NCBI RefSeq assembly: GCF_900456975.1
Contig: NZ_UGYM01000002.1
Location: 5,208,001-5,272,000, forward strand
Reading direction: 5' to 3'
Length of the DNA: 64,000 bases
DNA from: Shewanella baltica
GTDB taxonomy: Bacteria > Pseudomonadota > Gammaproteobacteria > Enterobacterales > Shewanellaceae
Shown here: one piece after another, positions 9,269 to 17,851 of the stretch
Layout: each line of letters begins with the position of its first letter
Position numbering within the stretch: the first letter of the stretch is position 1
The notes under the pieces: generated by a model
Database searches by the model: none
What the model was told of the DNA's origin: nothing
Seen by the model: the letters and a program-made list of their open reading frames with translations, nothing else
Made by a program: the position numbers and the translations under genes

Positions 9269-11884
9269 TTAAGCCTGATTCGATTCGAGAAAGTCCTGCG
9301 CGAAGCGTTGCAATACGCCGCCCGCCTCGTAGATCGAGACTTCTTCGGCGGTATCGAGACGACAGGTTACTGGAACTTCGATGCGCTCACCGTTTTTACG
9401 GGTGATGACGACGGTCAAATCTGCTCGTGGCGCTGGCGTGCCGAGGACATCGAACACTTCGGTGCCGTCGATGGCGTAGGTGGCGCGATTGTCGCCGGCT
9501 TTAAATTCCAGCGGCAACACGCCCATACCCACTAAGTTAGTGCGATGAATGCGCTCGAAACCTTCGGCAACAATGGCCTCAACCCCAGCTAAACGCACGC
9601 CTTTGGCTGCCCAGTCGCGGGACGAACCTTGGCCGTAGTCTGCACCCGCTATGATGATCAGCGGCTGCTTACGTTCCATATAGGTTTCAATCGCTTCCCA
9701 CATGCGGGTCACTTGGCCTTCGGGCTCGATACGCGTTAGTGAACCTTGTTGTACTTTACCGTCAACGATTGCCATCTCGTTTTTGAGCTTGGGATTGGCA
9801 AAGGTCGCGCGCTGGGCGGTTAAGTGATCGCCTCTGTGGGTGGCGTAGGAGTTAAAGTCTTCCTCCGGCAAGCCCATTTTGTGCAGGTATTCGCCTGCGG
9901 CGCTGTCGAGCATAATGGCGTTCGACGGTGATAAATGGTCTGTGGTGATGTTGTCACCCAGTACCGCTAGTGGTCGCATGCCTTTTAGCGTGCGCTCTCC
10001 GGCCAATGCGCCTTCCCAATAAGGTGGGCGACGAATATAAGTAGATTGCGGACGCCAATCGTACAGCGGACTAATTTGCTCGCCGTAATCGACGGCTAAA
10101 TCGAACATAGGCTCGTACACTTTGCGGAACTGCTCAGGTTTAACACTGGTCGCAATCACGGCATCGATTTCTTCATCCGATGGCCAAATGTCGATAAGTT
10201 TGACTGGTTTACCATCATGATCTAATCCCAGCACATCCTTTTCGATATCGAAACGTATAGTGCCGGCAATTGCGTAGGCGACCACTAATGGCGGCGATGC
10301 TAAGAAGGCTTGTTTAGCATAGGGATGAATACGGCCATCGAAGTTGCGGTTACCCGATAACACTGCGGTGGCGTACAAGTCGCGGTCGATCACTTCTTTT
10401 TGAATCACAGGATCCAGCGCGCCGCTCATGCCGTTACATGTCGTGCAGGCAAAACCAACAATGCCAAAACCGAGCTGTTCAAGCTCTGGTAATAGCTTGG
10501 CTTCTTCTAAATATAATTGCACCGCTTTAGAGCCGGGTGCCAGTGAGGTTTTGACCCAAGGTTTGCGGCTTAAGCCTTTAGCGTTGGCGTTGCGGGCAAT
10601 CAGACCAGCAGCAATCACGTTGCGTGGGTTACTGGTGTTAGTACAGCTGGTAATCGCCGCGATAATCACTGCGCCATCGGGCATTAAGCCGGGCTCGTTT
10701 TCAACTACGCCGCTAATTCCGCGCTCAGCCAATTCTGATGTTGGCACCCGTGCATGTGGGTTTGATGGTCCTGCAATGGTGCGCACCACCGAGGATAAAT
10801 CAAAACGCAGTACCCGTGGATAGTGCACTTCAGTCAAGCTGTCGGCCCACAAACCTGCGGTTTTAGCATAGGTTTCAACCAGTTTTACTTGCTCGGCTTC
10901 GCGGCCCGTTAAGGTCAAATAATCAAGGGTTTGCTGGTCGATGTAGAACATGGCTGCGGTGGCGCCAAATTCAGGCGTCATGTTTGAAATCGTGGCTCGA
11001 TCGCCGAGTGTCAGCGCCGCTGCGCCTTCACCGAAGAACTCTAAGTAAGAGGAGACGACTTTTTGTGCGCGTAAAAATTCGGTCAAGGCTAATACTATGT
11101 CAGTGGCCGTAATGCCAGGCTGCGGTCTGCCTGTGAGCTCGACACCGATAATGTCCGGCAGACGCATATAAGATGCGCGTCCCAGCATCACGCTTTCGGC
11201 TTCTAGCCCGCCGACACCAATGGCGATAACGCCCAGAGCATCAACGTGCGGCGTGTGGCTGTCGGTGCCAACTAGAGTATCGGGGAAGGCCACGCCATTG
11301 CGAGCATGCACCACAGGCGACATACGCTCTAAGTTAATTTGGTGCATGATGCCGTTACCCTGAGGGATAACATCAATGTTTTTAAAGGCTTTTTGCGTCC
11401 AATCAATAAAGTGGAATCTGTCTTCGTTGCGTCTGTCTTCGATAGCGCGGTTTTTGGCAAAGGCGTCTTTATCAAAACCACCAAACTCAACGGCGAGCGA
11501 GTGATCCACAATGAGTTGTGTTGGTACAACAGGGTTCACTTTAGCGGGATCGCCACCTTTAGCGGCAATCGCATCACGCAGGCCTGCAAGGTCAACTAAG
11601 GCAGTTTGCCCCAAAATGTCGTGGCAAACTACGCGGGCAGGAAACCAAGGGAAATCCAGTTCTTGCTTAGATTCGATAATTTGTTTCAGCGAGGCGGTTA
11701 AGTCCGCAGGTGTGCAGCGACGGACTAAGTTTTCCGCGAGTACGCGCGATGTATAAGGTAGCTTGGCGTACGCGCCAGGAGCGATCGCTTCTATGGCTTC
11801 GCGGGTGTCGAAATAATCGAGTTTGGTGCCGGGTAAGGGCTTGCGATATTGGGTATTCATAGCAGTGTTCATAACATCATCCAT
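9269..11884 (-). CDS. acnD: Fe/S-dependent 2-methylisocitrate dehydratase
   Basis: An 871-residue aconitase-family enzyme of the AcnD type, which dehydrates 2-methylcitrate in the methylcitrate cycle together with PrpF and so replaces PrpD. [4Fe-4S] ligands are visible as the Cys of SCTNTSNPRN (about residue 415) and the two Cys of ACTTCNGMSG (about 483). The C-terminal swivel domain carries GADYGQGSSRDWAAKG. Three in-frame ATGs exist (11884, 11872, 11860); a weak GGATG precedes the one at 11872, giving 867 residues, so the exact start is open. The pairing with prpF next door supports AcnD rather than a housekeeping aconitase. Confidence 0.93.
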   Translation of the reverse strand: MDDVMNTAMNTQYRKPLPGTKLDYFDTREAIEAIAPGAYAKLPYTSRVLAENLVRRCTPADLTASLKQIIESKQELDFPWFPARVVCHDILGQTALVDLAGLRDAIAAKGGDPAKVNPVVPTQLIVDHSLAVEFGGFDKDAFAKNRAIEDRRNEDRFHFIDWTQKAFKNIDVIPQGNGIMHQINLERMSPVVHARNGVAFPDTLVGTDSHTPHVDALGVIAIGVGGLEAESVMLGRASYMRLPDIIGVELTGRPQPGITATDIVLALTEFLRAQKVVSSYLEFFGEGAAALTLGDRATISNMTPEFGATAAMFYIDQQTLDYLTLTGREAEQVKLVETYAKTAGLWADSLTEVHYPRVLRFDLSSVVRTIAGPSNPHARVPTSELAERGISGVVENEPGLMPDGAVIIAAITSCTNTSNPRNVIAAGLIARNANAKGLSRKPWVKTSLAPGSKAVQLYLEEAKLLPELEQLGFGIVGFACTTCNGMSGALDPVIQKEVIDRDLYATAVLSGNRNFDGRIHPYAKQAFLASPPLVVAYAIAGTIRFDIEKDVLGLDHDGKPVKLIDIWPSDEEIDAVIATSVKPEQFRKVYEPMFDLAVDYGEQISPLYDWRPQSTYIRRPPYWEGALAGERTLKGMRPLAVLGDNITTDHLSPSNAIMLDSAAGEYLHKMGLPEEDFNSYATHRGDHLTAQRATFANPKLKNEMAIVDGKVQQGSLTRIEPEGQVTRMWEAIETYMERKQPLIIIAGADYGQGSSRDWAAKGVRLAGVEAIVAEGFERIHRTNLVGMGVLPLEFKAGDNRATYAIDGTEVFDVLGTPAPRADLTVVITRKNGERIEVPVTCRLDTAEEVSIYEAGGVLQRFAQDFLESNQA

Positions 11885-11968
11885 TTCGGAAAATGAAGTT
11901 GGCGCGAGACAGTCTATTCACAGACATTTCTTTAACAGAAGTCTCGCGCCAAGAGTCGTTAGCTTGGC

Positions 11969-13096
11969 TTAACGGTTGGCAATGGGGACGACTTTGCGTG
12001 GTGCAACGCCCACATAATCGGCACTTGGGCGGATGATGCGGTTGTTAGAGCGTTGCTCCATCACGTGCGCCGCCCAGCCCGTTACCCGTGAACACACGAA
12101 GATTGGCGTGAACAACTTAGTCGGAATGTCCATGTAGTGGTACGCGCTGGCGTGGAAAAAATCTGCATTACAGAAGAGTTTTTTCTGTTCCCACATCAGG
12201 GCTTCACAGGCAACCGATACGCGGTATAGACGGTCGTCACCGTTGGCGGCAGCCAGTTTTTCTGACCATTCTTTGATGATGGCATTACGTGGATCGCTGT
12301 CGCGGTAAATTGCGTGACCGAAGCCCATGATCTTATCTTTACGCTCCAGTTTACCCATTAAAATGTCGCGCGCATCGGCTTCATCTTTCATGTCTTGAAT
12401 GAGTTCCATCGCTGCTTCGTTCGCGCCGCCATGCAGCGGGCCGCGCAGTGAACCAATCGCACCTGTTACGCACGAATGCATGTCTGACAGAGTTGAAGCA
12501 CAGACGCGAGCGGTAAAGGTTGATGCGTTAAATTCATGTTCTGCATAAAGAATTAATGATACGTCCATCACTTTTGCATGCAGTGCCGACGGCGCTTTAC
12601 CATGTAATAAATGCAGGAAGTGCGCGCCAATTTGATCGTCATCGGTTTCAGTGTCGATACGCACGCCATCGTGACTAAAGCGATACCAGTAACAGATGAT
12701 CGATGGGAATGCAGCCAATAGGCGGTCGGTGATTTCACTCTGATCGGCAAAGCTGTGTTCGGCTTCTAAGTTGCCTAGCATAGAGCAGCCAGTACGCATC
12801 ACATCCATAGGATGAGTTTCAGCAGGAATGCGTTCTAATACTTCTTTTAAGGCTTGTGGTAGACCGCGAAGGCCTTTGAGTTTGGTTTTGTAGGCATCAA
12901 GCTGGGCTTGAGTGGGCAACTCGCCGTAAAGAATGAGATAGGCGACTTCTTCGAAGGTGGCATTTTCACCGAGATCTTTCACATCATAACCGCGGTACGT
13001 GAGGCCGCTGCCTGACACGCCCACTGTGCTCAATGCCGTTTCGCCTGCGCTCTGGCCACGTAATCCTGCACCGCTTAGTTTTTTAGCTTCTGACAT
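11969..13096 (-). CDS. prpC: 2-methylcitrate synthase
   Basis: A 375-residue citrate synthase-family enzyme that condenses propionyl-CoA with oxaloacetate. Family motifs are GYDVKDLGENATFEEVAYL near the N terminus, the active-site regions SLRGPLHGGANEAAM and GFGHAIYRDSDPR, and RVTGWAAHVMEQ. The short length and position between prpB and acnD support methylcitrate rather than citrate synthase. A strong purine-rich Shine-Dalgarno (GGAAGGGAAGG) precedes the ATG at 13096. The 275-bp gap to prpB (13097-13371) holds no gene that I can recognise. Confidence 0.95.
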   Translation of the reverse strand: MSEAKKLSGAGLRGQSAGETALSTVGVSGSGLTYRGYDVKDLGENATFEEVAYLILYGELPTQAQLDAYKTKLKGLRGLPQALKEVLERIPAETHPMDVMRTGCSMLGNLEAEHSFADQSEITDRLLAAFPSIICYWYRFSHDGVRIDTETDDDQIGAHFLHLLHGKAPSALHAKVMDVSLILYAEHEFNASTFTARVCASTLSDMHSCVTGAIGSLRGPLHGGANEAAMELIQDMKDEADARDILMGKLERKDKIMGFGHAIYRDSDPRNAIIKEWSEKLAAANGDDRLYRVSVACEALMWEQKKLFCNADFFHASAYHYMDIPTKLFTPIFVCSRVTGWAAHVMEQRSNNRIIRPSADYVGVAPRKVVPIANR

Positions 13097-13371
13097 AATC
13101 CTTCCCTTCCGTTAACTCTGTGTGGTTATTGCTGGTGGATGAATGCACTCATTTTTGAGTGTTCATTCGCCGACATTTATTGGTTAAGGCTGCACTTTTT
13201 ATGTAACTTGTTTAACGTTAAATCTGCTTTAACGCCAAACCCTGTAGGGGTGCAGCTTTTCGGTGACGCCTTGCTGCTTGGGGCAAAGCGTCTGGGTTTC
13301 AGTAACAACATGAGCTTGCGCTTCTACTGACAATCCATGGTCTTGTGTATTTTGCTTTCTCGCTTGCTTAG

Positions 13372-14250
13372 TTATTTATCTTGGCTAAACAGTTGATCTA
13401 ACTTGTCTTCAAAGGCGTGGTAGCCCAAGTACTTATACAAGTCTTTACGGGTCTGCATAGTGTCGAGCACGTTGCGTTGATGACCATCATTCATCAGCGC
13501 TTGCATGACGTTCAGTGCCGCTTGGTTGGCTGCACGGAAAGTACCGAGTGGATAGAGCACCATATCGGCGCCCGCCTCGGCGAGTTCTTCTTTATTGAAC
13601 AATTGGGTTTGGCCAAATTCAGTCATGTTGGCCAAAATCGGCGCTTTGACTTGCGCTTTAAAGTGGCGATATTGGTCTAGCTCAGTTAAAGCTTCGGCGA
13701 AGATCATGTCGGCACCGGCGGCGATATAGGCTTGCGCGCGTTCGATACCTGCTTCTAAGCCTTCAACGGCAACCGCATCGGTACGCGCCATGATCACAAA
13801 GTTAGGATCGGTACGGGCATCGACGGCCGCTTTAATGCGATCGACCATTTCTTCAATGCTCACGACCGCTTTGTTAGGTCTGTGGCCGCAACGCTTTTGC
13901 GACACTTGGTCTTCCATGTGCACAGCGGCGACGCCGACTTTTTCGAATTCTTTGATGGTGCGAGCAATGTTGAATGCGCCGCCCCAGCCTGTATCGATAT
14001 CGACCAGTAAAGGCACTTGTGTTGCAGAGGTGATTCGGCCAGCATCGATCAGCACGTCGTTCATTGAGGTCATGCCCAAGTCAGGCAAACCGTATGAAGC
14101 ATTGGCAACGCCAGCGCCCGAAAGATACAAGGCTTGGAAGCCAGTTTGCTCTGCCATCAAGGCAAAATAGGCATTGGTGGTGCCAACGATTTGTAACGGT
14201 TTAGCCTTAGCAAGAGCTTGGCGAAAACGTAATCCTGCGCTTTGGGTCAT
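13372..14250 (-). CDS. prpB: 2-methylisocitrate lyase
   Basis: A 292-residue ICL/PEPM superfamily enzyme that cleaves 2-methylisocitrate to pyruvate and succinate, the last step of the methylcitrate cycle. Motifs: [24 protein letters not shown] (metal site), [12 protein letters not shown] (catalytic Cys loop) and [11 protein letters not shown]. An upstream in-frame ATG exists at 14274, but the one at 14250 is preceded by AAGGATAAGGAC at good spacing and gives the usual PrpB length, so it was chosen. It is the first enzyme gene after the regulator. Confidence 0.95.
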   Translation of the reverse strand: MTQSAGLRFRQALAKAKPLQIVGTTNAYFALMAEQTGFQALYLSGAGVANASYGLPDLGMTSMNDVLIDAGRITSATQVPLLVDIDTGWGGAFNIARTIKEFEKVGVAAVHMEDQVSQKRCGHRPNKAVVSIEEMVDRIKAAVDARTDPNFVIMARTDAVAVEGLEAGIERAQAYIAAGADMIFAEALTELDQYRHFKAQVKAPILANMTEFGQTQLFNKEELAEAGADMVLYPLGTFRAANQAALNVMQALMNDGHQRNVLDTMQTRKDLYKYLGYHAFEDKLDQLFSQDK

Positions 14251-14307
14251 GGTCTTGTCCTTATCCTTTTCCATTTATGGGAAGTGGGCATATTGAGCCG
14301 TATAAAC

Positions 14308-15084
14308 TTAGCTGATGTTGGCTAAGGTTTCTTTTGCGGCTGCATTGGCTTGCAATTCAATTAAGCGTAATTCGGTATTTTTACGCCCCTGCTCGATATG
14401 GCGACGCATCAGCAAACTGGCCAACTCACCATCGCGCTGGGCAATGGCTTCTACTATGCGTCTGTGTTCGGCAATCGCTTTAACGGGGCGATTTTTATTG
14501 GTGCATTGGTAGCGGTACATGCGCAGCAGGTGATACAGGCCGCCGACTAAGGTTTCCTGCAGATGCTTGTTACCGCTGGCTTGAATAATTTGGTAGTGAA
14601 AATCGACATCGCCTTCCTCTTGGAAGTAGGTATCACCCTTAGCGAGCGCCGCTTCCTGCATGGCGAGCAAATCTTCTAACTTGGCTAATTGTTCTGGAGT
14701 GATACGACTGGCGGCGAGTTCGCAGGCCATGCCTTCAAGTACGCTACGCAGTTGATATAAATCGTTAAGTTCGCTAACTGTCAGCTGTGCTACGCGGGCG
14801 CCAACATGGGGTGCGCGCACTACTAAGCGTTGTCTTTCTAAGGTTTGCAGGGCTTCGCGGGTCGGGCCGCGGCTGATACCGTATTTTTCGGCCAGCGCTT
14901 GCTCGTTAATTTTACTGCCCGCAGGCAGTTCGCCCTTGATGATGCTGGTTTGGATCTGCACCAAAATTTGATCGGCGAGTGTGGTCGACGTTTTATCTGC
15001 CGAGGTCGATTTGACCTTATGCAGGTGGGAAACATGTGTGTCATCAGAAACGAACGTCGTGTCTTGCTTCAACATAGAGCGCAT
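14308..15084 (-). CDS. prpQ: GntR-family regulator of the prp operon (FCD type)
   Basis: A transcription factor of about 258 residues with an N-terminal GntR winged helix (LADQILVQIQTSIIKGELPAGSKINEQALAEKYGISRGPTREALQ split over two helices) and a C-terminal all-helical FCD domain (LYQLRSVLEGMACELAA, VDFHYQIIQASGN, EHRRIVEAI). FCD domains often bind carboxylic acids and metal. It heads the prp cluster, 57 bp before prpB, and three copies of a palindrome lie just upstream, so autoregulation and repression of the operon by a methylcitrate-cycle intermediate is the likely model. A longer reading from a TTG at 15108 would overlap the first operator, so an ATG at 15084 or 15075 is preferred. The name prpQ follows my recollection of Shewanella regulon literature; the family call is firmer than the name. 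Confidence 0.82.
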   Translation of the reverse strand: MRSMLKQDTTFVSDDTHVSHLHKVKSTSADKTSTTLADQILVQIQTSIIKGELPAGSKINEQALAEKYGISRGPTREALQTLERQRLVVRAPHVGARVAQLTVSELNDLYQLRSVLEGMACELAASRITPEQLAKLEDLLAMQEAALAKGDTYFQEEGDVDFHYQIIQASGNKHLQETLVGGLYHLLRMYRYQCTNKNRPVKAIAEHRRIVEAIAQRDGELASLLMRRHIEQGRKNTELRLIELQANAAAKETLANIS

Positions 15085-15097
15085 CACTATTAATAGG

Positions 15098-15109
15098 ATT
15101 GTCGACAAT
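15098..15109. promoter_or_regulatory. GntR-type operator, site 1
   Basis: Perfect 12-bp palindrome ATTGTCGACAAT immediately upstream of the regulator start. First of three copies of the same word in this gap. Confidence 0.75.
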
Positions 15110-15136
15110 GGGTAAAAAATAGCCCTCTCTTAGTGG

Positions 15137-15148
15137 ATTGTCAACAAT
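15137..15148. promoter_or_regulatory. GntR-type operator, site 2
   Basis: ATTGTCAACAAT, one mismatch from the perfect palindrome at 15098. The spacing between the two copies is 39 bp centre to centre, close to an integral number of helical turns less a quarter turn. Confidence 0.7.
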
Positions 15149-15268
15149 GTGTTTACTTAGACGTAAGTCTACATCCTAATTGATTTTTATTTATTACTCT
15201 GATTTTTATAGTTTTATTTTAATTTGTTCGTTTTTAATATTTTAGCTTATGAATTTTTAAATATTAAA

Positions 15269-15280
15269 TTGTCAACAATT
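15269..15280. promoter_or_regulatory. GntR-type operator, site 3
   Basis: ATTGTCAACAAT again, 132 bp from site 2, in a very AT-rich stretch (15175-15290) between the regulator and the divergent DUF523 gene. It could act through looping, or control the divergent gene. Confidence 0.6.
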
Positions 15281-15399
15281 AAGTGGTTTTTGCCGTCCGT
15301 TCTTGTTGCAGGTGTTGATGGCTTTGGGGGAAATCGTCCAAAAGCATTTGGCATGTTTGTCCTTCGCGTTATGCTATGGGCGGAATGAGACATTTGGGC

Positions 15400-15891
15400 A
15401 TGACAGTGGAAAAAGTGTTAGTGAGCAGTTGTTTACTCGGGCAAGCGGTGCGCTACGACGGTGGTCATAACTTGATGGAGAGCGAACTTGTGCAGACGTG
15501 GCTCGAGCAAGGGCGGATTGTGGCGATTTGTCCCGAATGTGCAGGCGGTTTGCCGACACCCAGACCGCCTGCTGAGCGGGTTGGGCAGCGTATCTTAACC
15601 GCTCAGGGTGAGGATGTGACCCACGCTTTTAGTCTGGGAGCCGATCTCGCCCTAAAGCTGGCGCAGCAAGAAGGGATTAAAGTGGCGATCCTAAAAGCCC
15701 GCAGTCCATCCTGTGGTAATAAGCAGATCTACGATGGTCAATTTGCGAAGCAATTAATCGCGGGACAGGGATTAACGGCTGAAAAACTCAGCGCAGCAGG
15801 GATAACCGTATTCAATGAATTTGAGTTATCCGCTGCAGCGGCATGGGTTGCAGAACTAGAGCAAAGTAAGAAAAGAACTGAGCAGATCTAG
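15400..15891 (+). CDS. DUF523 family protein
   Basis: A 163-residue protein starting MTVEKVLVSSCLLGQAVRYDGG, the typical DUF523 N terminus. Conserved Cys are visible in SSCLLG, CPECAGGLPTPRPPAE and SPSCGNKQIYDG, suggesting a metal or Fe-S site. Function is unknown; the family is sometimes fused to DUF1722 and linked to desulfidase-like proteins. An earlier in-frame ATG at 15376 exists but would add residues outside the domain. It is divergent from the prp regulator and its last bases overlap the convergent acyltransferase gene. Confidence 0.85.
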   Translation: MTVEKVLVSSCLLGQAVRYDGGHNLMESELVQTWLEQGRIVAICPECAGGLPTPRPPAERVGQRILTAQGEDVTHAFSLGADLALKLAQQEGIKVAILKARSPSCGNKQIYDGQFAKQLIAGQGLTAEKLSAAGITVFNEFELSAAAAWVAELEQSKKRTEQI

Positions 15892-16832
15892 CTCGCTTGA
15901 GTGTGATTGGTGCTGTCGGCGCTATCCGCGACATTTTGATTCGTTTGCAGTAAGGCATCGATTTGTTGATCTTTTTCCGCCCACACTTGGTTTAACCAGC
16001 GTTGGAACTCGACGCGATATTCAGACTCAGAGAAATAACGCGTTGGATCGACTTGAGGTACGGGCAACGCTCTTATCCTAACAATGATCTTAGTGACTTT
16101 ACCGTTCATTACCCAAAACAGAATATCGTCAGGTGCATCGGGATAGACAATAGTCATATCCAGCAGGCTCGTAAATTGCTCACCCATGGCCGATAAAGTA
16201 AAGGCGATACCGCCTGCTTTAGGACGCAACAAATGCTGATAAGGTGAGTTTTGGCGCTGATGTTTATCTTTAGTGAAACGACTGCCTTCAACATAGTTAA
16301 TGATCGAGGTGGGCATATTTTTAAACTTTTCGCAGGCGCGGCGTGTGGTCGCTAAATCTTTGCCCTTAAGCTTCGGATTCTTCTTGAGTTTTGCCGGGCT
16401 AGTCCTGTTCATGAAAGGCATATCCAGCGCCCAACAACCCAGTCCCATAATCGGCACATAGGCGAGTTCTCTTTTGAGGAAGAACTTCAGCATAGGAATA
16501 TGGTTACGTAACACATAGGTTTGCGCGGCAATGTCGAATCCACTGAGGTGGTTGCTGATCAGCAAGTACCAGCTGTTTTTATCGAGTCCTTCGAGCCCTT
16601 CGACATCCCACTCAATTTTAGCGATCAAATACAAGATGCCACCGTTGCAGCAGGCCCACGCCCACATAAAACGATTCATAACCGCAGTCACCGCATTACG
16701 TGCACTTTGCGCTGGCATCACGAGTTTTACGACTCCGCCTATGCTGATAAGCGAGCCCCAAACGGCGGTATTAATGATCAGCAAGCTTAAGCTCAGCATA
16801 AACAACACTGGCCCGGGCAGGAAATTCAACAT
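15888..16832 (-). CDS. PlsC-like acyltransferase (YihG type), copy 2
   Basis: A 314-residue membrane-associated acyltransferase of the 1-acylglycerol-3-phosphate acyltransferase superfamily. The HX4D catalytic motif is NHLSGFD; the acceptor-binding block is NYVEGSRFTKDKHQRQ, and an N-terminal hydrophobic segment (FMLSLSLLIINTAVWGSLISIG) anchors it. It is paralogous to the gene immediately upstream and 13 bp from it, so both are co-transcribed. Likely a lysophospholipid acyltransferase; substrate and chain specificity are unknown. Confidence 0.85.
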   Translation of the reverse strand: MLNFLPGPVLFMLSLSLLIINTAVWGSLISIGGVVKLVMPAQSARNAVTAVMNRFMWAWACCNGGILYLIAKIEWDVEGLEGLDKNSWYLLISNHLSGFDIAAQTYVLRNHIPMLKFFLKRELAYVPIMGLGCWALDMPFMNRTSPAKLKKNPKLKGKDLATTRRACEKFKNMPTSIINYVEGSRFTKDKHQRQNSPYQHLLRPKAGGIAFTLSAMGEQFTSLLDMTIVYPDAPDDILFWVMNGKVTKIIVRIRALPVPQVDPTRYFSESEYRVEFQRWLNQVWAEKDQQIDALLQTNQNVADSADSTNHTQAS

Positions 16833-16845
16833 AGTGGCGTTACCT

Positions 16846-17742
16846 TTATTCTTTATTCGCTTGGCTAGCGAGTTGGCTTAACACTTGATCCTTAGTGAGC
16901 CAGAGTTGATTCAGTTGTTCTTGGAAGCCAATTTTAAAATCGCGGTCATTCATATAATCGCCGCGCATCGCAGGATCAATATCAGAAACCTTGATGTGTA
17001 CTTTAACGCTTGGCAACTTACCTGTCAGGTAGTCCCAATAGCTTGGCACTGAGTCTGGGTAGTAAATGGAGACATCGACTAGCTTGTGGATCTGTTCACC
17101 CATGGCCGATAGCGCGAAGGCCATGCCGCCCGCTTTGGGTTTTAACAAATGTTGGAACTGTGAGTTCTGCTTTTGATGTTTAGCCTTGCTGAAGCGCGTG
17201 CCTTCGACAAAGTTCATCACACTTACCGGTTTAGCCTTGAACTTAGCACAGGCTTTACGAGTAATTTCAATGTCTTTGCCCTTTAGCTTAGGATTTTTAC
17301 GCAACTGTGCCGTGCTGTAACGGCGCATAAAAGGAAAATCGAGCGCCCACCAAGCTAAGCCTAAAATCGGCACAAAAATCAGTTCTTGCTTGAGGAAAAA
17401 CTTCAAGAAAGGGATTTTTCGGTTAAAAACCCGCTGCAGGATCAGGATATCCACCCAAGACTGGTGATTGGCAATCACCATATACCACTCTTTAGTGGAA
17501 AAGTCGGTGTCACCACTCAGTTCTATCTTAACCGGATGCAAGCAGCGCTCAATCACACCATTGACGCTGATCCAAGCGCTGGCACAAAAGTCGAGCACAT
17601 GGCTAGTTGCAGTCCTTAATGGACTGATAGGTATCAGTTTTATAAAACTGATCAACACGATTGGGATAGTCCAAAAGACGGTATTTATAACGTAGCCTAA
17701 AAATGCGATACAGCCTTTTATCTGTGAAAACAGCGTTCCCAT
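16846..17742 (-). CDS. PlsC-like acyltransferase (YihG type), copy 1
   Basis: A 298-residue paralogue of the next gene. HX4D motif NHQSWVD, acceptor block NFVEGTRFSKAKHQKQ, one or two N-terminal membrane segments (CIAFLGYVINTVFWTIPIVLISFI). Large blocks are shared with its neighbour (for example FKFFLKQEL-like and FVPILGLAWWALDFPFM versus YVPIMGLGCWALDMPFM), which points to an old tandem duplication. Related to E. coli YihG; probable role in phospholipid acyl-chain composition at the inner membrane. Confidence 0.85.
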   Translation of the reverse strand: MGTLFSQIKGCIAFLGYVINTVFWTIPIVLISFIKLIPISPLRTATSHVLDFCASAWISVNGVIERCLHPVKIELSGDTDFSTKEWYMVIANHQSWVDILILQRVFNRKIPFLKFFLKQELIFVPILGLAWWALDFPFMRRYSTAQLRKNPKLKGKDIEITRKACAKFKAKPVSVMNFVEGTRFSKAKHQKQNSQFQHLLKPKAGGMAFALSAMGEQIHKLVDVSIYYPDSVPSYWDYLTGKLPSVKVHIKVSDIDPAMRGDYMNDRDFKIGFQEQLNQLWLTKDQVLSQLASQANKE

Positions 17743-17851
17743 CCGAGCCCCCTGACAAAAATTGGAGGCCTATGTTACTCGGTGTCGGCGTTTGGCTCAA
17801 TCTTAGGCACTGCTGGTCGGTGCATTTGTTAACATTTGTTCCCGCGAAAAC

